From positions 39,777,039 to 39,841,038 of the forward strand of contig OZ020487.1 of NCBI GenBank assembly GCA_963971405.1: a stretch of DNA of 64,000 nucleotides, in the 5' to 3' direction. Shown piece after piece: positions 9,569-20,536 of this stretch. How positions within the stretch are numbered: position 1 is the first letter of the stretch; every line of letters starts with the position of its first letter. The translations under genes and the position numbers were made by a program. This stretch comes from Psococerastis gibbosa (lineage: Eukaryota; Arthropoda; Insecta; Psocodea; Psocidae). Below the pieces are notes generated by a model. That model did not search any database. It was not told the origin of the DNA and saw nothing but the letters and a program-made list of their open reading frames with translations.

Positions 9569-12110
9569 TGGTGAACTTCATTGCCTGGCAAATAGAGAAC
9601 ACGATCAGTGGTAGTATTCTTGTGAGCAGCCTATGATTTTGTGTTCATTTTATATCACAATGCTGAATAATTTCATGATAGCCTAGTTCTATCCTATATT
9701 TCTCTTTAAGTCGTTGGTTCTTAGTAATTGATATAATCGATGTGGTAAGTTCATAGCGAATAACTCATAATACAACTTAGGGCAGTTGCTATTGGATTGT
9801 GTAACACATAATTTTCTATTGTTTCCCTTATGAAAATGGCTAACCTTAACTGAACTGATGATCTCAGTACACAGAGCCCACTACTCAGAGTTGTTGGAAT
9901 TTGTTTTATCTGAAGTAAAATTTTAGGTAACAGGTGTAGTCACAAAGTATTCAATTAATGCATGTTACAGGTTGCTAGGTCTGACACTGATTGTGCGCGA
10001 CAATGGCTTGACCACAAGTTAATTAAGACATTCCTTCTCTCATATCAGTTCCTCATTGTTGCATGAGCGTGAGACTAGCAATAAGTCCATAAGACTTTGG
10101 CATGGGGCTTGATATCTTATCGGTATATGCTGATAAGCGATATTAGTAATAAGAAATTTGTGCAGGCCAAATGGTTAGCTTCATTTAGCTTTTATTCAGT
10201 AGGACTTAGTAACAAAAAGAAAATAATAATATTACTTGCTAAGTCTACCCAGAAAAATTGAAATATATTATTTACTGTAAATGCAGTGTATGCAAGGTAC
10301 CAGGTACCCCCCGCCCCCAAATTTAAATGATTGTAATATAGACCATGTGTAACGTTCTGTTGACATGTTGACCTTGAGCTCGATATTCAGATGTAACTTA
10401 CACTAGGCCTGGGCTACCCAACCGATCCCTTACAACCACTTGGGGGCGACCCCCCTTGCTATTTAGCTCCCTATGGCTTAAATACTTTCGTTTTGAACCA
10501 AGGCTGCGCCTCTGCGGATATATTGGTTTCCAGTGGAAATCGCAATATTTAAATATTAATTATATAATACCAAAGGCGTGACAAATACGGAACAACGGGA
10601 ATAGCCCTAAGAATTGATGTAACATGGGTACAGGGCATAACATATGGTCATATGGTGGCAATATAAATCAATAATGTATCTGGTGTTATTTTTTTTAGTT
10701 TAATTATTTTTAGTGTTTTGAAAATAATAAATCGATTTTCGAAGTTAAAGTCAAATAGAGTAAATAGAACAATATTGTAAGAGCTTACCTGTCACAAAAT
10801 CTATTTCAATGATGTAACAGCAGGAACGGCGAAGTGGAACTTCACCCCGATAATAATAAGACAGAAAACAGTTTATCAGCACCTCCACAGCATAACATTT
10901 AGGCAGTTTTTTTCACATAATTTAGCAGGAAAAATATTTAAACCAAAACGTATCTATCAATGTTTTGACCTTCTTTGCATAATTTACGTCATAGTGCGAG
11001 TGCGCATGAGCAGAAATCCGCCATCAAGGAGTATTTTAAAAATATGTTTTCTTCAGTTAAACATGGGAACTTATGAAAACTGAAAATATGCTATCTTAGG
11101 AGCGCGCGTTTTTTCAAAAACTTATCAAAAGTTTTGTATTTACACGTTTTCTCTATATAATTTATGATAATGTGAACTTGAAGTCTTTCTTGCGTGGACC
11201 ATATAAAACTGTTGTAATGTAAAGAAAACTGAGATACTATTAATAAATTGATAATAAATTATTATTGTCTTTCACTATGACTGTGGACTGTGGTAACAAA
11301 ACAAAAGCAAACAAACGTACTGTAAGGTACCGTACCTAGTAAACTGAATATCAATTTACCTTTATTTTTATATGCTCATGCTGATATTAAACCTTTCATG
11401 CAATTTTGTCTCTTCTATTAGCGTTTTTAAATTCTCTTACCGTAGGTATAAGCCTTAGAGACCCCCTCGAATATGTTATATCATTCGATTAAGAATACTT
11501 TAGTGCAATTCTCAAAACCTAGTTCTTTTATTAAACTTATAACTTTACACCTAATCAACTAATACAACAGGATGAGATCCATCCGTTGCTAGCATAATCA
11601 TCTCTTCCTCCTATACAGGGGCAATGCTGAACCTATTTTTTGCTGTGATTTCTAAGAAGAAAGACTAGACATCATCCTGATACCTATTCGATAATTAACG
11701 TTTTATAACATTTTTTAAAGTACGGAACATTGATAACTTCATGTGACGTATTAAATCTGAGAGCATCTACAATATATAGTGGAACCCGAACCTTATATTA
11801 TATGACTCACCGTATGATATATTTTTATTTTTGCTTTACTATACCTATACCTACTCTCTAAACGTCGTGCGTGGTCGCTATGAGAATATAAGATGATAAA
11901 CGTATATTCTAAATGTAGCCAAAGGGTGAGCATAACACTAATTTTGAATTTATATTCTATTTCCTACTCTGATTCCCGAAATAGGAAAAATGAACAAAAT
12001 TGAACCTTTAGGCCTATATAATTTGTGTACAGACGTTTGAAAGGAAGATAGAGCCTCAATTACAAAAACAATAAGCAAACAAATCAGTGTACGCCTACAG
12101 TGCGGACAAC
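9569..12110. other. No gene recognised over 2.5 kb
   Basis: AT-rich, with no open frame above about 60 codons and no repeat family that I can match elsewhere in the window. Confidence 0.35.
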
Positions 12111-12556
12111 TGCAGGTCGACGGCCACCTTCTGATTTGTCCGAGGCTGAGAGAAGCTGTGTCCCAAACGGATCTTTTGGACGCCAACGACAAGGCCATCC
12201 AGGCCGCAACGTTTTGGACCGACGTGTCCTAGGCCCGGACACGTTAAGTAAGTAAGTAAGTGCAAGGTAGTGATGTAGATACTTTGTTGTAGGGGGCACA
12301 ATAGGCCCAATAGGCTTAAATGCAGACAGGAGTACAAGAAAGGAGCCTCCACGAAGATCGGTTTTATTCACGTGGACAAAAAACCAATCGGGCGTACCCC
12401 GGGCAACGTTAAGTGGAAACATCTAGCGGCTAATCCTTTCACCACCGAGAAGAGACCTTCCTCGTATTTTGTGTATGCACCGACGATGGCGTCGGTTTGG
12501 CTGAGGCCAGAAACAATTAGTCTCTACCCCGGACAGTAAGTAAGCAAGTAGTGCAC
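12110..12556 (+). mobile_element. Possible retroelement 3' tails ending in AAGT repeats
   Basis: Two GC-richer segments each end in a short AGTA/AAGT run: GTTAAGTAAGTAAGTAAGTG at 12243-12262 and CAGTAAGTAAGCAAGTAGTG at 12534-12553. This resembles the repeat tail after the LINE at 57235-57728. The 112-codon minus frame at 12084-12422 shows no motif. Assignment is tentative. Confidence 0.3.
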
Positions 12557-12604
12557 ACAGGTAACACCTGTACCCCAATTAATTTAAAAAAAAAAAAAAA
12601 AGTG

Positions 12605-12778
12605 CAAGGCCGTAGCCAAGGAGGGTTCATGGGGTTCAACCCCCCCCCCCCCCCCCCGAAATGAAAATGCTTGATACTAGATAGAATTGTATTTAGAGAG
12701 GAAAAGTAAAAACCACTATGTAATAACCAATGAAATTTCTAACCCCCCCCCCCGAAAAAAATCCTGGCTACGGCCTTG
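12605..12778. mobile_element. hAT-like MITE, CAAGGCCGTAGCC family (copy 1)
   Basis: Termini CAAGGCCGTAGCCAAGG and TCCTGGCTACGGCCTTG are inverted. Flanking octamers AAAAAGTG / AGTAAGTG match at 6 of 8 positions. Inside are a long C tract (12640-12657), GCTTGATACTAGATAGAAT and a second C tract before the right end. The same interior occurs at 24439-24593 and 20055-20209. Confidence 0.75.
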
Positions 12779-13230
12779 AGTAAGTGTACGCCTATATACG
12801 GGCGGCCACTGGGGGAGTTGAAGAATTGATCGTTAAGTACCGTTCCACATTTGGGATTAGCCCATCGAGATTATATAGTCAGGTAGCTATACCAACAGAG
12901 CGCTATATGCTCGGTCTCCTGGTACGGTACTTAATTATGATTTGGCCAATTCTTAGACTGGACTATCTATATTCTCAGAATTCTTGTAAACTTAAACCAT
13001 ATAGGATAGGCTATTATAATGTTTTGTGACTTACCATCAGATAATATAATAAAATGTAGCCTACATTGAACAAATATCAAGTTTAATTTAATTTAAAGTC
13101 AATACTGTTCAACAGTTTAAAATAGTTATAAATAAACGTTTTGCACCAGTGCAAATCATTCGGAAATGAAGAACTCAATCATCTTTTCTACGTTGTACAC
13201 ATGGTAAGTGATGACCCATCAGGTTTAATT
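12779..13230. other. No recognisable feature
   Basis: An 81-codon plus frame at 12784-13029 has no motif or splice support. Nothing else was seen. Confidence 0.3.
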
Positions 13231-13460
13231 TTTTAAGCTTTTAGAAGTAAGCTAAAGAGGCACCTCGCAGACCAATGCTTATGTATGTGGAGGACATGAT
13301 GTGGAACTAGACAGCCGGTGTTCTTTTCATGATTCTACGGGTATATTGCTCTAGGTTATTTTTAAGTGCTTCATTTGTTTATTAATTTATTGACTTAACG
13401 CTTATATTGTTTCATATTATGACTCAATACAATGATATTCTATTCTATTTTATTCTAAGA
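13231..13460 (+). mobile_element. Possible LINE 3' end
   Basis: The run ends in ATTCTATTCTATTTTATTCTA (13436-13456), matching the tail type of the LINE that ends at about 30195 (TTATTTTATTCTATTCTAC). A short decayed coding-like stretch (SKLKRHLADQC) precedes it. The evidence is mainly the shared tail. Confidence 0.35.
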
Positions 13461-13581
13461 AAGCAAAAGTATTGTGTGTAAGGAAGGTGTTCTAGGGCTA
13501 GGCGAAGGTATAGGTAACTATACTGTACAATGCTTATATATATATACAATCAATCAAAGTGAAATTTCTATAATTTTAGGC

Positions 13582-14018
13582 CTATATATTCAGTTCCTTT
13601 ACTTCTTTTTCTTCTTTTGACCCTTCTGTGAGAGAAGCGATAAGGTCATCAATGCTATCCCCCCCTGCACTTTCCATCTTCTTCTTCGCAGAAGAAATTT
13701 CCTCTGCTTTCTCATCAGCAATTTCAACCACTTTCTCCACTTCTTCATTGGCAATCTCCTGGAATGCATCCACTTTGCCTTGTACGGCATCATCTGCTGC
13801 GGTAACTTGACTCTCCACCTTCGTCATCGCATTCTCAGCTTCATGATGCGCAGTACCTAAAGTCTCCTGCACTTTGTCGGCTGCATTTTTCACACTGCCT
13901 GAAATCGATTCACCAATCTCTTCAGCACCATGTTTAACATTGCTAAACGCGTTTTCTACGTTTTCCTCAATGTCCTGCACAACCATGGAAACCTTTTTTA
14001 TGATTGTGTCTCCAACAC
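13582..14018 (-). CDS. MGCASS gene, exon 2 (terminal coding exon)
   Basis: Begins after AG at 14019-14020, supplies two bases of a Gly codon, then encodes 144 residues from VGDTIIKKVSMVVQDIEENV to EVKELNI, with TAA at 13582-13584. The upstream continuation of the frame, which yields a 190-codon open frame, is intronic. The helical repeat pattern, with Ala or Val every 3-4 residues, suggests a coiled coil or membrane-lying amphipathic helix. Confidence 0.75.
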
Positions 14019-17000
14019 CTGCAAAAAAACACAATGAGTCAGCATCAAAATCAATTGAAATTGGCTGAGTGCGGTTAGCAAAACAATTTTTTTTAGGGTA
14101 GATATACCACGCTGTTGTAGGGGGTGCTTTAGGCAGATTTACATGTTCGGCCATTATTATTTTTTTGAAGGACTTTATATGGACCCAGGCCTAATTATAG
14201 TGACCCATATGTCCCTTGTCCAATGCCAACGACCCCATGGATTTCGCACTTTGGCAAACTGGTATATAATGTATATATATCGTACATTCTCGATGTCAAC
14301 CTACACCGGCTGCAAGAGATAGGGACACGCTGAGACATTAAGCTTACCATTGACGCAATGAAACAGGCCAAAGAATGACTTAACCAATTACAGATACGAG
14401 TCATGCTGGGTCATATAAAGGCCAATATGAGTCCCTATAACTTATAGGGGAGAAGTTTGAACCAGTCGTATTACTTCAGTGATTTATTAACTAGGTAGTG
14501 ATTTATTAATAGGCTACATCGCAGCAATGTAAGCGCGTACTAGCTATGTCATTAAGAAGGCCCTCATGGGAGAGGTTTCGAACTATAATTTCCCTATAAT
14601 AACCTTATACATAGAAAAGGAAGTCATGCACAAATTTAACTTGGAATCAATAAAATAATCAGACATGAAGCCCTAAAAAGTATTTGAAGATAAGCCTAAC
14701 TGAAAAATATGAAAGCTATCCTATATGCTAATCTACTGTACAAAAAATGAAAAGATAGGAATGAAATTGACAAATGAGATTTTGTTTATTGTTCCTGGAA
14801 TGACCTTGGGTCGGGGGTTTGGCTTTGTGTGGGATTGATCGTGCCTTTGCAGCCGTTGAATATTCAAGAGACGACGAAATGCTGAGAATAGCTCCAGCAA
14901 TAACAAGCAACTGGCCAGGCCATCGACCCCCCCCCCTCCTACCTACCACCAATTTATGACCGTAAACAGACTTGCATGCTGATTGCAGGTAGCATGATTA
15001 TTTTAGGCTACCACACCAATTCCTTCTTGGGTAGGTATGTGGGGACCACTTTTATACTGAAAATGTTGGCGTCACTGAGTTTATATATACAGGTAGGCTA
15101 TTTGTATATACAGCATATAAAATCAAAAGACAACTTTTAGGGAAAGTTATTTACCAGGAGAGGGCTTTATATAATTTCATTAATGTGAATAACAGCAAAT
15201 GAAAATGAAAATAAATGAAACGTCATAAAGAAGGTAAAGATAGAGAAGATAATATGTATGTTTCTCTCTCTATAAATATATATTACCTATTTTATATTAT
15301 ATATAGCCTATATATTATATTATATATATATTTATGTGTGTTATATTTGTATATAGAGGTTATAGTTTGTCACCCCCCCCCCCCACCAATACCAATTGTC
15401 CCAGTTTTGGAAGTCCTTGGACCTATGATATTTTCGTTATTTCTTTAAACCAAGTTCAATAACTGTGTTATCAAAACATTAAGGAGTGCACTAGACCTAC
15501 TGCTTTATATGGTATCTCAATTTTGGCTCCTTGATATTATCATGAGAAAGTTCACTTTGTTAAAAAAAAATGGATGGGGACCCCCCGTCGCACATTTTAC
15601 TCATAAGCTAGGGGGGGGGGGTCTGCATTATATAGTAGTAGTGTACATTTTAAATACTATAGGGCATCACGAGCTAATACAATTGCCTTCTAACAATGCA
15701 GCTTAATAATTTATTAAAGAACATAAGAAAATCCAATAGGTTGAGACCGTGAATTTCACGGAAAACCAATTTATGGATTGGGCCCAAAGTCTATAAAGGT
15801 CATGCTCATACTGCGGGGGGTAGCCTAGACGGAAGAAGCTAATAATATCAATCATTATTTTAGTACCACAGTCTATGCAAAGTCAGGGCATGTAGAGTAG
15901 TGACGGTACGGACTCCGACCAAGGACGGATACAGGGGGGGGGGCAAATTTGGTAAATCTATTTTAAATTAATTTATTACGCTCTGATTTAATCGATTCTA
16001 CATATGTTTTCCTATTTTGACCCACAACTACCCCCCCCCCCCCCCAAAAGTGGGCTGGATCCGTCCCTGACTCCGACTTTCACCCAATCACCCAAAAGGT
16101 TGTTGGTTCGGGTCCCACACTCGCTACATTTTTTGGCCATGCTTCGGAGGGCATGTAAAGCAGGCGGTTCCGGGTCTTCCTAGTTGATAGTAAGAGAGGG
16201 CTTTACAGCCCTAACGCCGCTAGGTTGACTTAGTATTCAGAACATCAGAACTAAAGGTCAATATTTATTTTCTTTTTAATTATATGTTTAGCATCATATG
16301 CGTTGATTCGCTTTTCTTCAGTTATTTACTTATTTAGTTACGCTTACATCCAGCTAGCTCAATTGGTAAACGCCGACCTATATGCCATCTTACAATGTAT
16401 TTTATTATAGTCAGTGCCAAGAACCCCGGTTCAGTGGCGGGCACAGCTTTTTATTGAGGGTGGCATCCCTCAAAATGTCATCCCAGGCATAAACTGAGAA
16501 TAAAAACACTGATTTAGTTTTTCGGAACAATTCTGGTTGGTACATACGGAACGAAACGAAACCATTTAAAGTAGTAGCCTATTACAATAGCACTTTTTTT
16601 TTGTTGAGTTGTCATTTTGCCACCGTTAAATTTTTTTGGGGAGGTCGTGACCCAAATTTCCTATAGTTCGCCTAAATGCACTCTGAATCAATCTGATCAC
16701 TAGACCACTATAGACACCTATCCATATAACAAATGACAGATCCAATGGACCGAACCAAATAAAACGACCAAACAAAAGGATTCATGAATTCAGTCTATGT
16801 CTGTAAATTGTCAAATTTTCTTTAAAGAAAAAAACTCAAAACTCAAAAAATATTTACCATGAACTTGCTGCATAATCCCGTCATGCTTCTGTGGGACTTC
16901 TAGAGGCTCGTCGTGAGCCAGTTTGGAGCCCTCGAATTTGTCGCTTATGACAATATTGTTGATGCCTTCCGTGCTTCTGACCAGATTTCGCACGCCAACC

Positions 17001-17071
17001 CCATTGGCGGACTGCTCATCCCCTGGAGCTTTTCCAACCATCCGCATCGCCGCGCTACTCGCACATCCCAT
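13582..17071 (-). CDS. MGCASS gene: predicted dual-acylated acidic helical protein, 216 aa, two exons
   Basis: Exon 1 (16858-17071) and exon 2 (13582-14018) join in phase 1 across an intron of 2839 bp with a GTAAAT donor and a TTTTTTTGCAG acceptor; the split codon is GGT. The product starts MGCASS: Gly2 fits N-myristoylation and Cys3 palmitoylation, so attachment to the inner face of the plasma membrane is likely (inference). Residues 1-72 are polar and low in structure. Residues 73-216 are a long amphipathic Ala/Glu/Lys/Val-rich helix ending EVKELNI. I do not recognise an orthologue with certainty. The N terminus and overall acidity recall ERICH5-type proteins, and the helix recalls LEA or apolipoprotein-like repeats. 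The intron holds a SINE, a hAT MITE and a family F repeat. The gene is complete from ATG to TAA. Confidence 0.7.
14163..14450 (+). repeat. Unclassified dispersed repeat (family F, copy 1)
   Basis: Shares with 23553-23812 and 60418-60700 the ordered blocks TTGAAGGACTTT, ATGGACCCAGGCCTA, CCAACGACCCCATGGATTTC, GGCAAACTGGTATA, GATGTCAACCTACACCGGCT, AAGCTTACCATTGACGCAAT, GACTTAACCAA. Length is about 280 bp. No tRNA-like promoter box or terminal inverted repeat was found. Confidence 0.7.
14451..15884. other. Intron sequence without further feature
   Basis: Contains C-tracts at 14929-14937 and 15372-15383, a G-tract at 15611-15620, and a TATATA-rich stretch at 15295-15332. No supportable gene was found. 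Confidence 0.35.
15885..16280 (+). mobile_element. tRNA-derived SINE, interrupted by a hAT MITE (copy 1)
   Basis: The head carries a pol III A-box-like GTAGAGTAGTG and a B box GGTTCGGGTCC (consensus GGTTCGANTCC), followed by CATGCTTCGGAGGGCATGTAA, AAGAGAGGGCTTTACAGCCC, CGCTAGGTTGACTTAGTA and a tail GGTCAATATTTATTTT. The hAT-like MITE at 15920-16069 is inserted between the two boxes, with an 8-bp duplication of SINE sequence. Other copies: 29400-29652, 38535-38732, 40642-41190, 41386-41610, 41851-42073 (all minus) and a tail fragment at 17316-17390. Confidence 0.85.
15920..16069. mobile_element. hAT-like MITE, CAGGGACGGATCCAG family (copy 1)
   Basis: The 150-bp element has termini CAAGGACGGATACAG and CTGGATCCGTCCCTG and a perfect 8-bp target duplication ACTCCGAC (15912-15919 and 16070-16077), typical of hAT transposons. 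A poly-G tract follows the left terminus and a poly-C tract precedes the right. The interior TTAATTTATTACGCTCTGAT is shared with the copies at 25025 and 50525. There is no coding capacity. Confidence 0.9.
16351..16436 (+). repeat. Decayed tRNA-like sequence
   Basis: TAGCTCAATTGG at about 16355-16366 fits a pol III A box, and CCCCGGTTCAGTGGCGGG near 16425-16440 is a poor B box. The cloverleaf is not closed, so this is a tRNA pseudogene or SINE head at best. Confidence 0.3.
16858..17071 (-). CDS. MGCASS gene, exon 1
   Basis: The ATG (17069-17071) has an acceptable context (ACTAATATGG). The exon encodes 71 residues plus one base of a Gly codon, ending QQVH-G at a GTAAAT donor (16852-16857). MGCASSAAM gives the acylation signal. 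If the splice were ignored, the frame would run only 14 residues further into intron sequence (KYFLSFEFFSLKKI). Confidence 0.75.
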
Positions 17072-17315
17072 ATTAGTTGTTCTTCACGGCGTTAGTGTCT
17101 CAGCTAACCACGAAAAACGTCTCTTTGGACATATTCATTATTAACAGTTGTTTGTTTGTTGTTTGTTTTCAAGCAGAATCTGGAATTGGAAAATATAACT
17201 GAAAATAAGATTTTAAAACCGTTAATTCGATAATCGCGATCTATCCACTTCTTTTCGATAATATCCTATAATTCGTCTTAGGAAATGAAATATGTAGGCC
17301 TAATATTGTAATAGT

Positions 17316-17390
17316 GCCAGACTCCGCTAGGTTGGCTTAGTAATAGATCAAAAAGTCAATATTTATTTATTTAATTATATAATATCAAAA
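17316..17390 (+). mobile_element. SINE 3' tail fragment
   Basis: CTCCGCTAGGTTGGCTTAGTAATAGATCAAAAAGTCAATATTTATTTATTT matches the 3' end of the tRNA-derived SINE family; the head is missing. Confidence 0.65.
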
Positions 17391-17547
17391 CTCGCAACTT
17401 TGTCAAGTATAGACCTATTACTAAAATGTAGTAAAAGGCGAAAGCATTTATTAAATTTAAGCAGGCTAGTGCATGACAGAGTGTTTTTATTTATTTTATT
17501 TAGGTGCTCCAATCAGCTCCATCCTATTAAAAAGGGGGTAGGCCTAT

Positions 17548-17834
17548 CAGAGGCGTAAAGTTGCAGAATGATGGCGGGGGCAAAACTAAGTAAACCTTAT
17601 GACGTCATCAGGCAGGATAAGGAAAAATTGAAAATATAAGAGCAAAATAGTAGGGTTTTACGCATTTTAATAGTTGCAAAGTATAGCAGTTGATTTTACA
17701 AAGCTAAAATAGGAATGCTTACATTCATATTGCTGCAAAGGGGACCATGAAGTATGAACCACGTCTTACATTGCTCGAGGCTTGGGGAGGGGGCTAGTTG
17801 GACCATGCCCCCCCCCCCCAACTTTACGCCCCTG
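17548..17834. mobile_element. hAT-like MITE, CAGRGGCGTAAAGT family (copy 1)
   Basis: Termini CAGAGGCGTAAAGTTG and CAACTTTACGCCCCTG are inverted, with a perfect 8-bp target duplication AGGCCTAT (17540-17547 and 17835-17842). The 287-bp body lacks coding capacity. A second copy, inverted, is at 44026-44315. Confidence 0.9.
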
Positions 17835-17842
17835 AGGCCTAT

Positions 17843-20054
17843 CCCTCATGCAGCAGTGACAGTTACGCATATTATACACCCAGCACAGTTGGCCCACAGA
17901 ACACCACAATATCTGGGCAGACCTATATCTATATTGGCTATTGTAATTTGAAATTGTATATGAGTGACTCTATGCACCACTTTTGAGAAAGGAGCAACAC
18001 TAGTATATAGTATAGCCTACATGATTTTCTATAAAATTTGTACAATTTGTATGCAATTAAAGAGTATACCTAGGTATCCAAGAGGCTAGCTTACTCATAC
18101 TTCAGTAATGTCTCCATCATAAAATTTCTTTTAAATATACAATATCTAAAAAAGTTTCTAAAGAAGGGAAATAAATACAAAAGCAATCATGATAATAGGC
18201 CTATGATTCATAGCCTACCCATGTACATTAGGCCTATGTAGCACAAACTTCTTAAATGTTTATTTAATTTTACAAAGAGTAGGCTATTGTCTTCTCTCTC
18301 TTCGCTTTATCCCTAGGTGGCGCAGAACTACAATATAATTGAATTATGAAATAAAACAATGCTTTCCTAATATAGGTAGGTCCTACCTACTCTTACATAT
18401 AAATAGGAAAGCAATAATAATAAATGAAACAGGCATAGGCCTATGCTATATCATTAATACCATCAGGCTGCACCTTATAATTACGGTCATTGCCTAGGCC
18501 GACTAAAACAAATTCAATACTGGAAGTTTCGAGAAATCACTAAAACCAATCAAAATCTTGCTTACATTTAAATAAAACATACTTCCTGCCAAAGGTAAGT
18601 TGGCAGCAAAGGTAAGGATTATTTAAATTTAGGCATGTTGATAGCATTTTGATTAGTTTTAGTACATCATTCTTGAACCTTCCTGAACCTTTTTACTATG
18701 TTTTAGTTTACCTAGGCAATAAGGTGCACCCAGTAGAATATTTTTATGACGTCCTACGTTTTACCATATCAAATTTTTCCCGCCCAAATAACATATCCTA
18801 ATTTCGAGCAGTGAGCATTAACCAACCTAGGCTACATGTTCAATAGAATAATAATAATAATAATTGTTTGTTTATTGCACTAGGCACTAGGTACAGAATG
18901 TACCTGTATACCGTATAGGCATGTTTACGCCGGAATGGAAACATCATTTTTGTTAAAAGCTGAACTTGATTCAATTAAGCTAATGAAAAAATGAATTAAT
19001 TAATGAGAGAGGATCTTTTTTCTTCCCCAACATGATAAACAGGTCAAAATTGACATGAAAATAATATTATATTACATTAATTATATTATAGGAATGCCCT
19101 TTCCACTTAAGGTCTAACTAAACCAAATACCTGAACGTACACTTAGCTTGCATTACTGGACCCTACATTCATTACACAGGTAAGCTCATATATTTGTACT
19201 GGTGCTCAGTTAAAATCCAGCTGGGCACATTTTCTAAGATTATAGGCTACTTCTGCATACCTTAAATTAAAGTATGCCACTATGGACACATAATGTAATT
19301 TTTATGAGGTCTTCTGTTACAGAACCTAGCAAAGTCCGTATACGGTATAAAAATTAAGGAGCCTACCTCACCTCTTTATGATCATAGCATTTTCAAGGGC
19401 TAGGAAGAGTAAACTTCAACTCGTTCTTTCATCTTTCATCGTTATTTAAATCGATAGTAAAATGATAAAGAATACGAGCAACTATATGGGCATAAACACG
19501 ACAGCACAGTGCGTCAGAATTCGTCTTTGATCTTATAGACACGCGAAAATCACTTGTCAAAGTTTCAAGAATGTGAATGGAAATTTGTGGACGAAGCGCA
19601 CGGATTGAAGGTAACACGCACACTGTAGTCTGTGCCGTCAGTCAGCACTGCCCCTTTGGTCAGCTAAGATCCCCACTCCCCTCCTTATGCCACCTTTTAC
19701 TGGTATCGACTGCCGGAGGTAAGGGAGTCTCTGCACGCTACGTAACCCCTATTGTAAGGAGTTCACATGATACGCGCTGTTGCCTCGCAAGTCGCAATCT
19801 CTAATGCAATCTTTAAGCAAAGTGCTGAGGTCAGGGGAGGTGGTAATTTGACCTTTGGCAGCGGTGCAGCGAACCCGAAGATTATATTTTGCAATAAGCT
19901 ATATACGACATTTGGTTACCTAACTTCTACGAGCATGAGAGTTCGGATACCACATACGACATACCACATGCCACGTAGGTACCCCATAAATCCAAATTTG
20001 CAACTTTTCAGAAAAGAAAAATTTGAGTTAAAAATGCATTGAATTAGGCCTACT
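17843..20054. other. Intergenic, no gene recognised
   Basis: AT-rich and unusually dense in TAGGCCTA/TAGCCTAC-like words. A GC-richer patch at 19580-19860 holds overlapping 75- and 91-codon frames without motifs. It might be a regulatory or first-exon region, but nothing decides that. Confidence 0.35.
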
Positions 20055-20209
20055 CATGGCCGTAGTCAAGGGGGGGTTCATGGGGGTTCAAACCCCCCCC
20101 CCCCCCCCCCCGAAGTGAAATGGTTACATACTAGATAGAATAATCGGATTTTGAGAGGAAAAATAAAAACCACTGTATAAATGCATGTAATGAAATTTCT
20201 ATGGCCTTG
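20055..20209. mobile_element. hAT-like MITE, CAAGGCCGTAGCC family (copy 2, right end damaged)
   Basis: Begins CATGGCCGTAGTCAAGG, carries a G/C tract and TACTAGATAGAAT, and ends abruptly as TATGGCCTTG after a deletion that removed the right C-tract. The flanks GGCCTACT / GCGCCTACT resemble an altered target duplication. Confidence 0.7.
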
Positions 20210-20536
20210 GCGCCTACTTAGTGTTTTCCATGTATTTTGCTGTATCGGCTACAACTACAGAAATACATTTTTCTTTATATATAAGTGTTTTGCCAGTCAA
20301 AAGGGAAGTTTTTTCCGAACACTTGGATATCAATGGGGCTATCTCATTTTCGCCCATTTCGGATTTATGTGGCTTGCAAATTAAGGTGGGCAATATATGG
20401 TAAAGCTATACCTATGCGATTGAAAAAATTGAGACAATAGAAGTAGTAGCTTACGGAGTTATCGGCAAGTGCGTCACCATGGTAAAGCTGAAGCGGGTAG
20501 GCCACCATCATGGCGTGAATTAAGACGCGACTGTAT

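Noticed and set aside
12084-12422. 112-codon minus frame
   Set aside because: No motif, overlaps another frame of similar length, and lies in a block that ends like a retroelement tail.
13582-14154. Single-exon reading of the 190-codon frame starting MAEHVN
   Set aside because: The first 46 codons are intron-like and precede a strong TTTTTTTGCAG acceptor; exon 1 joins in phase instead.
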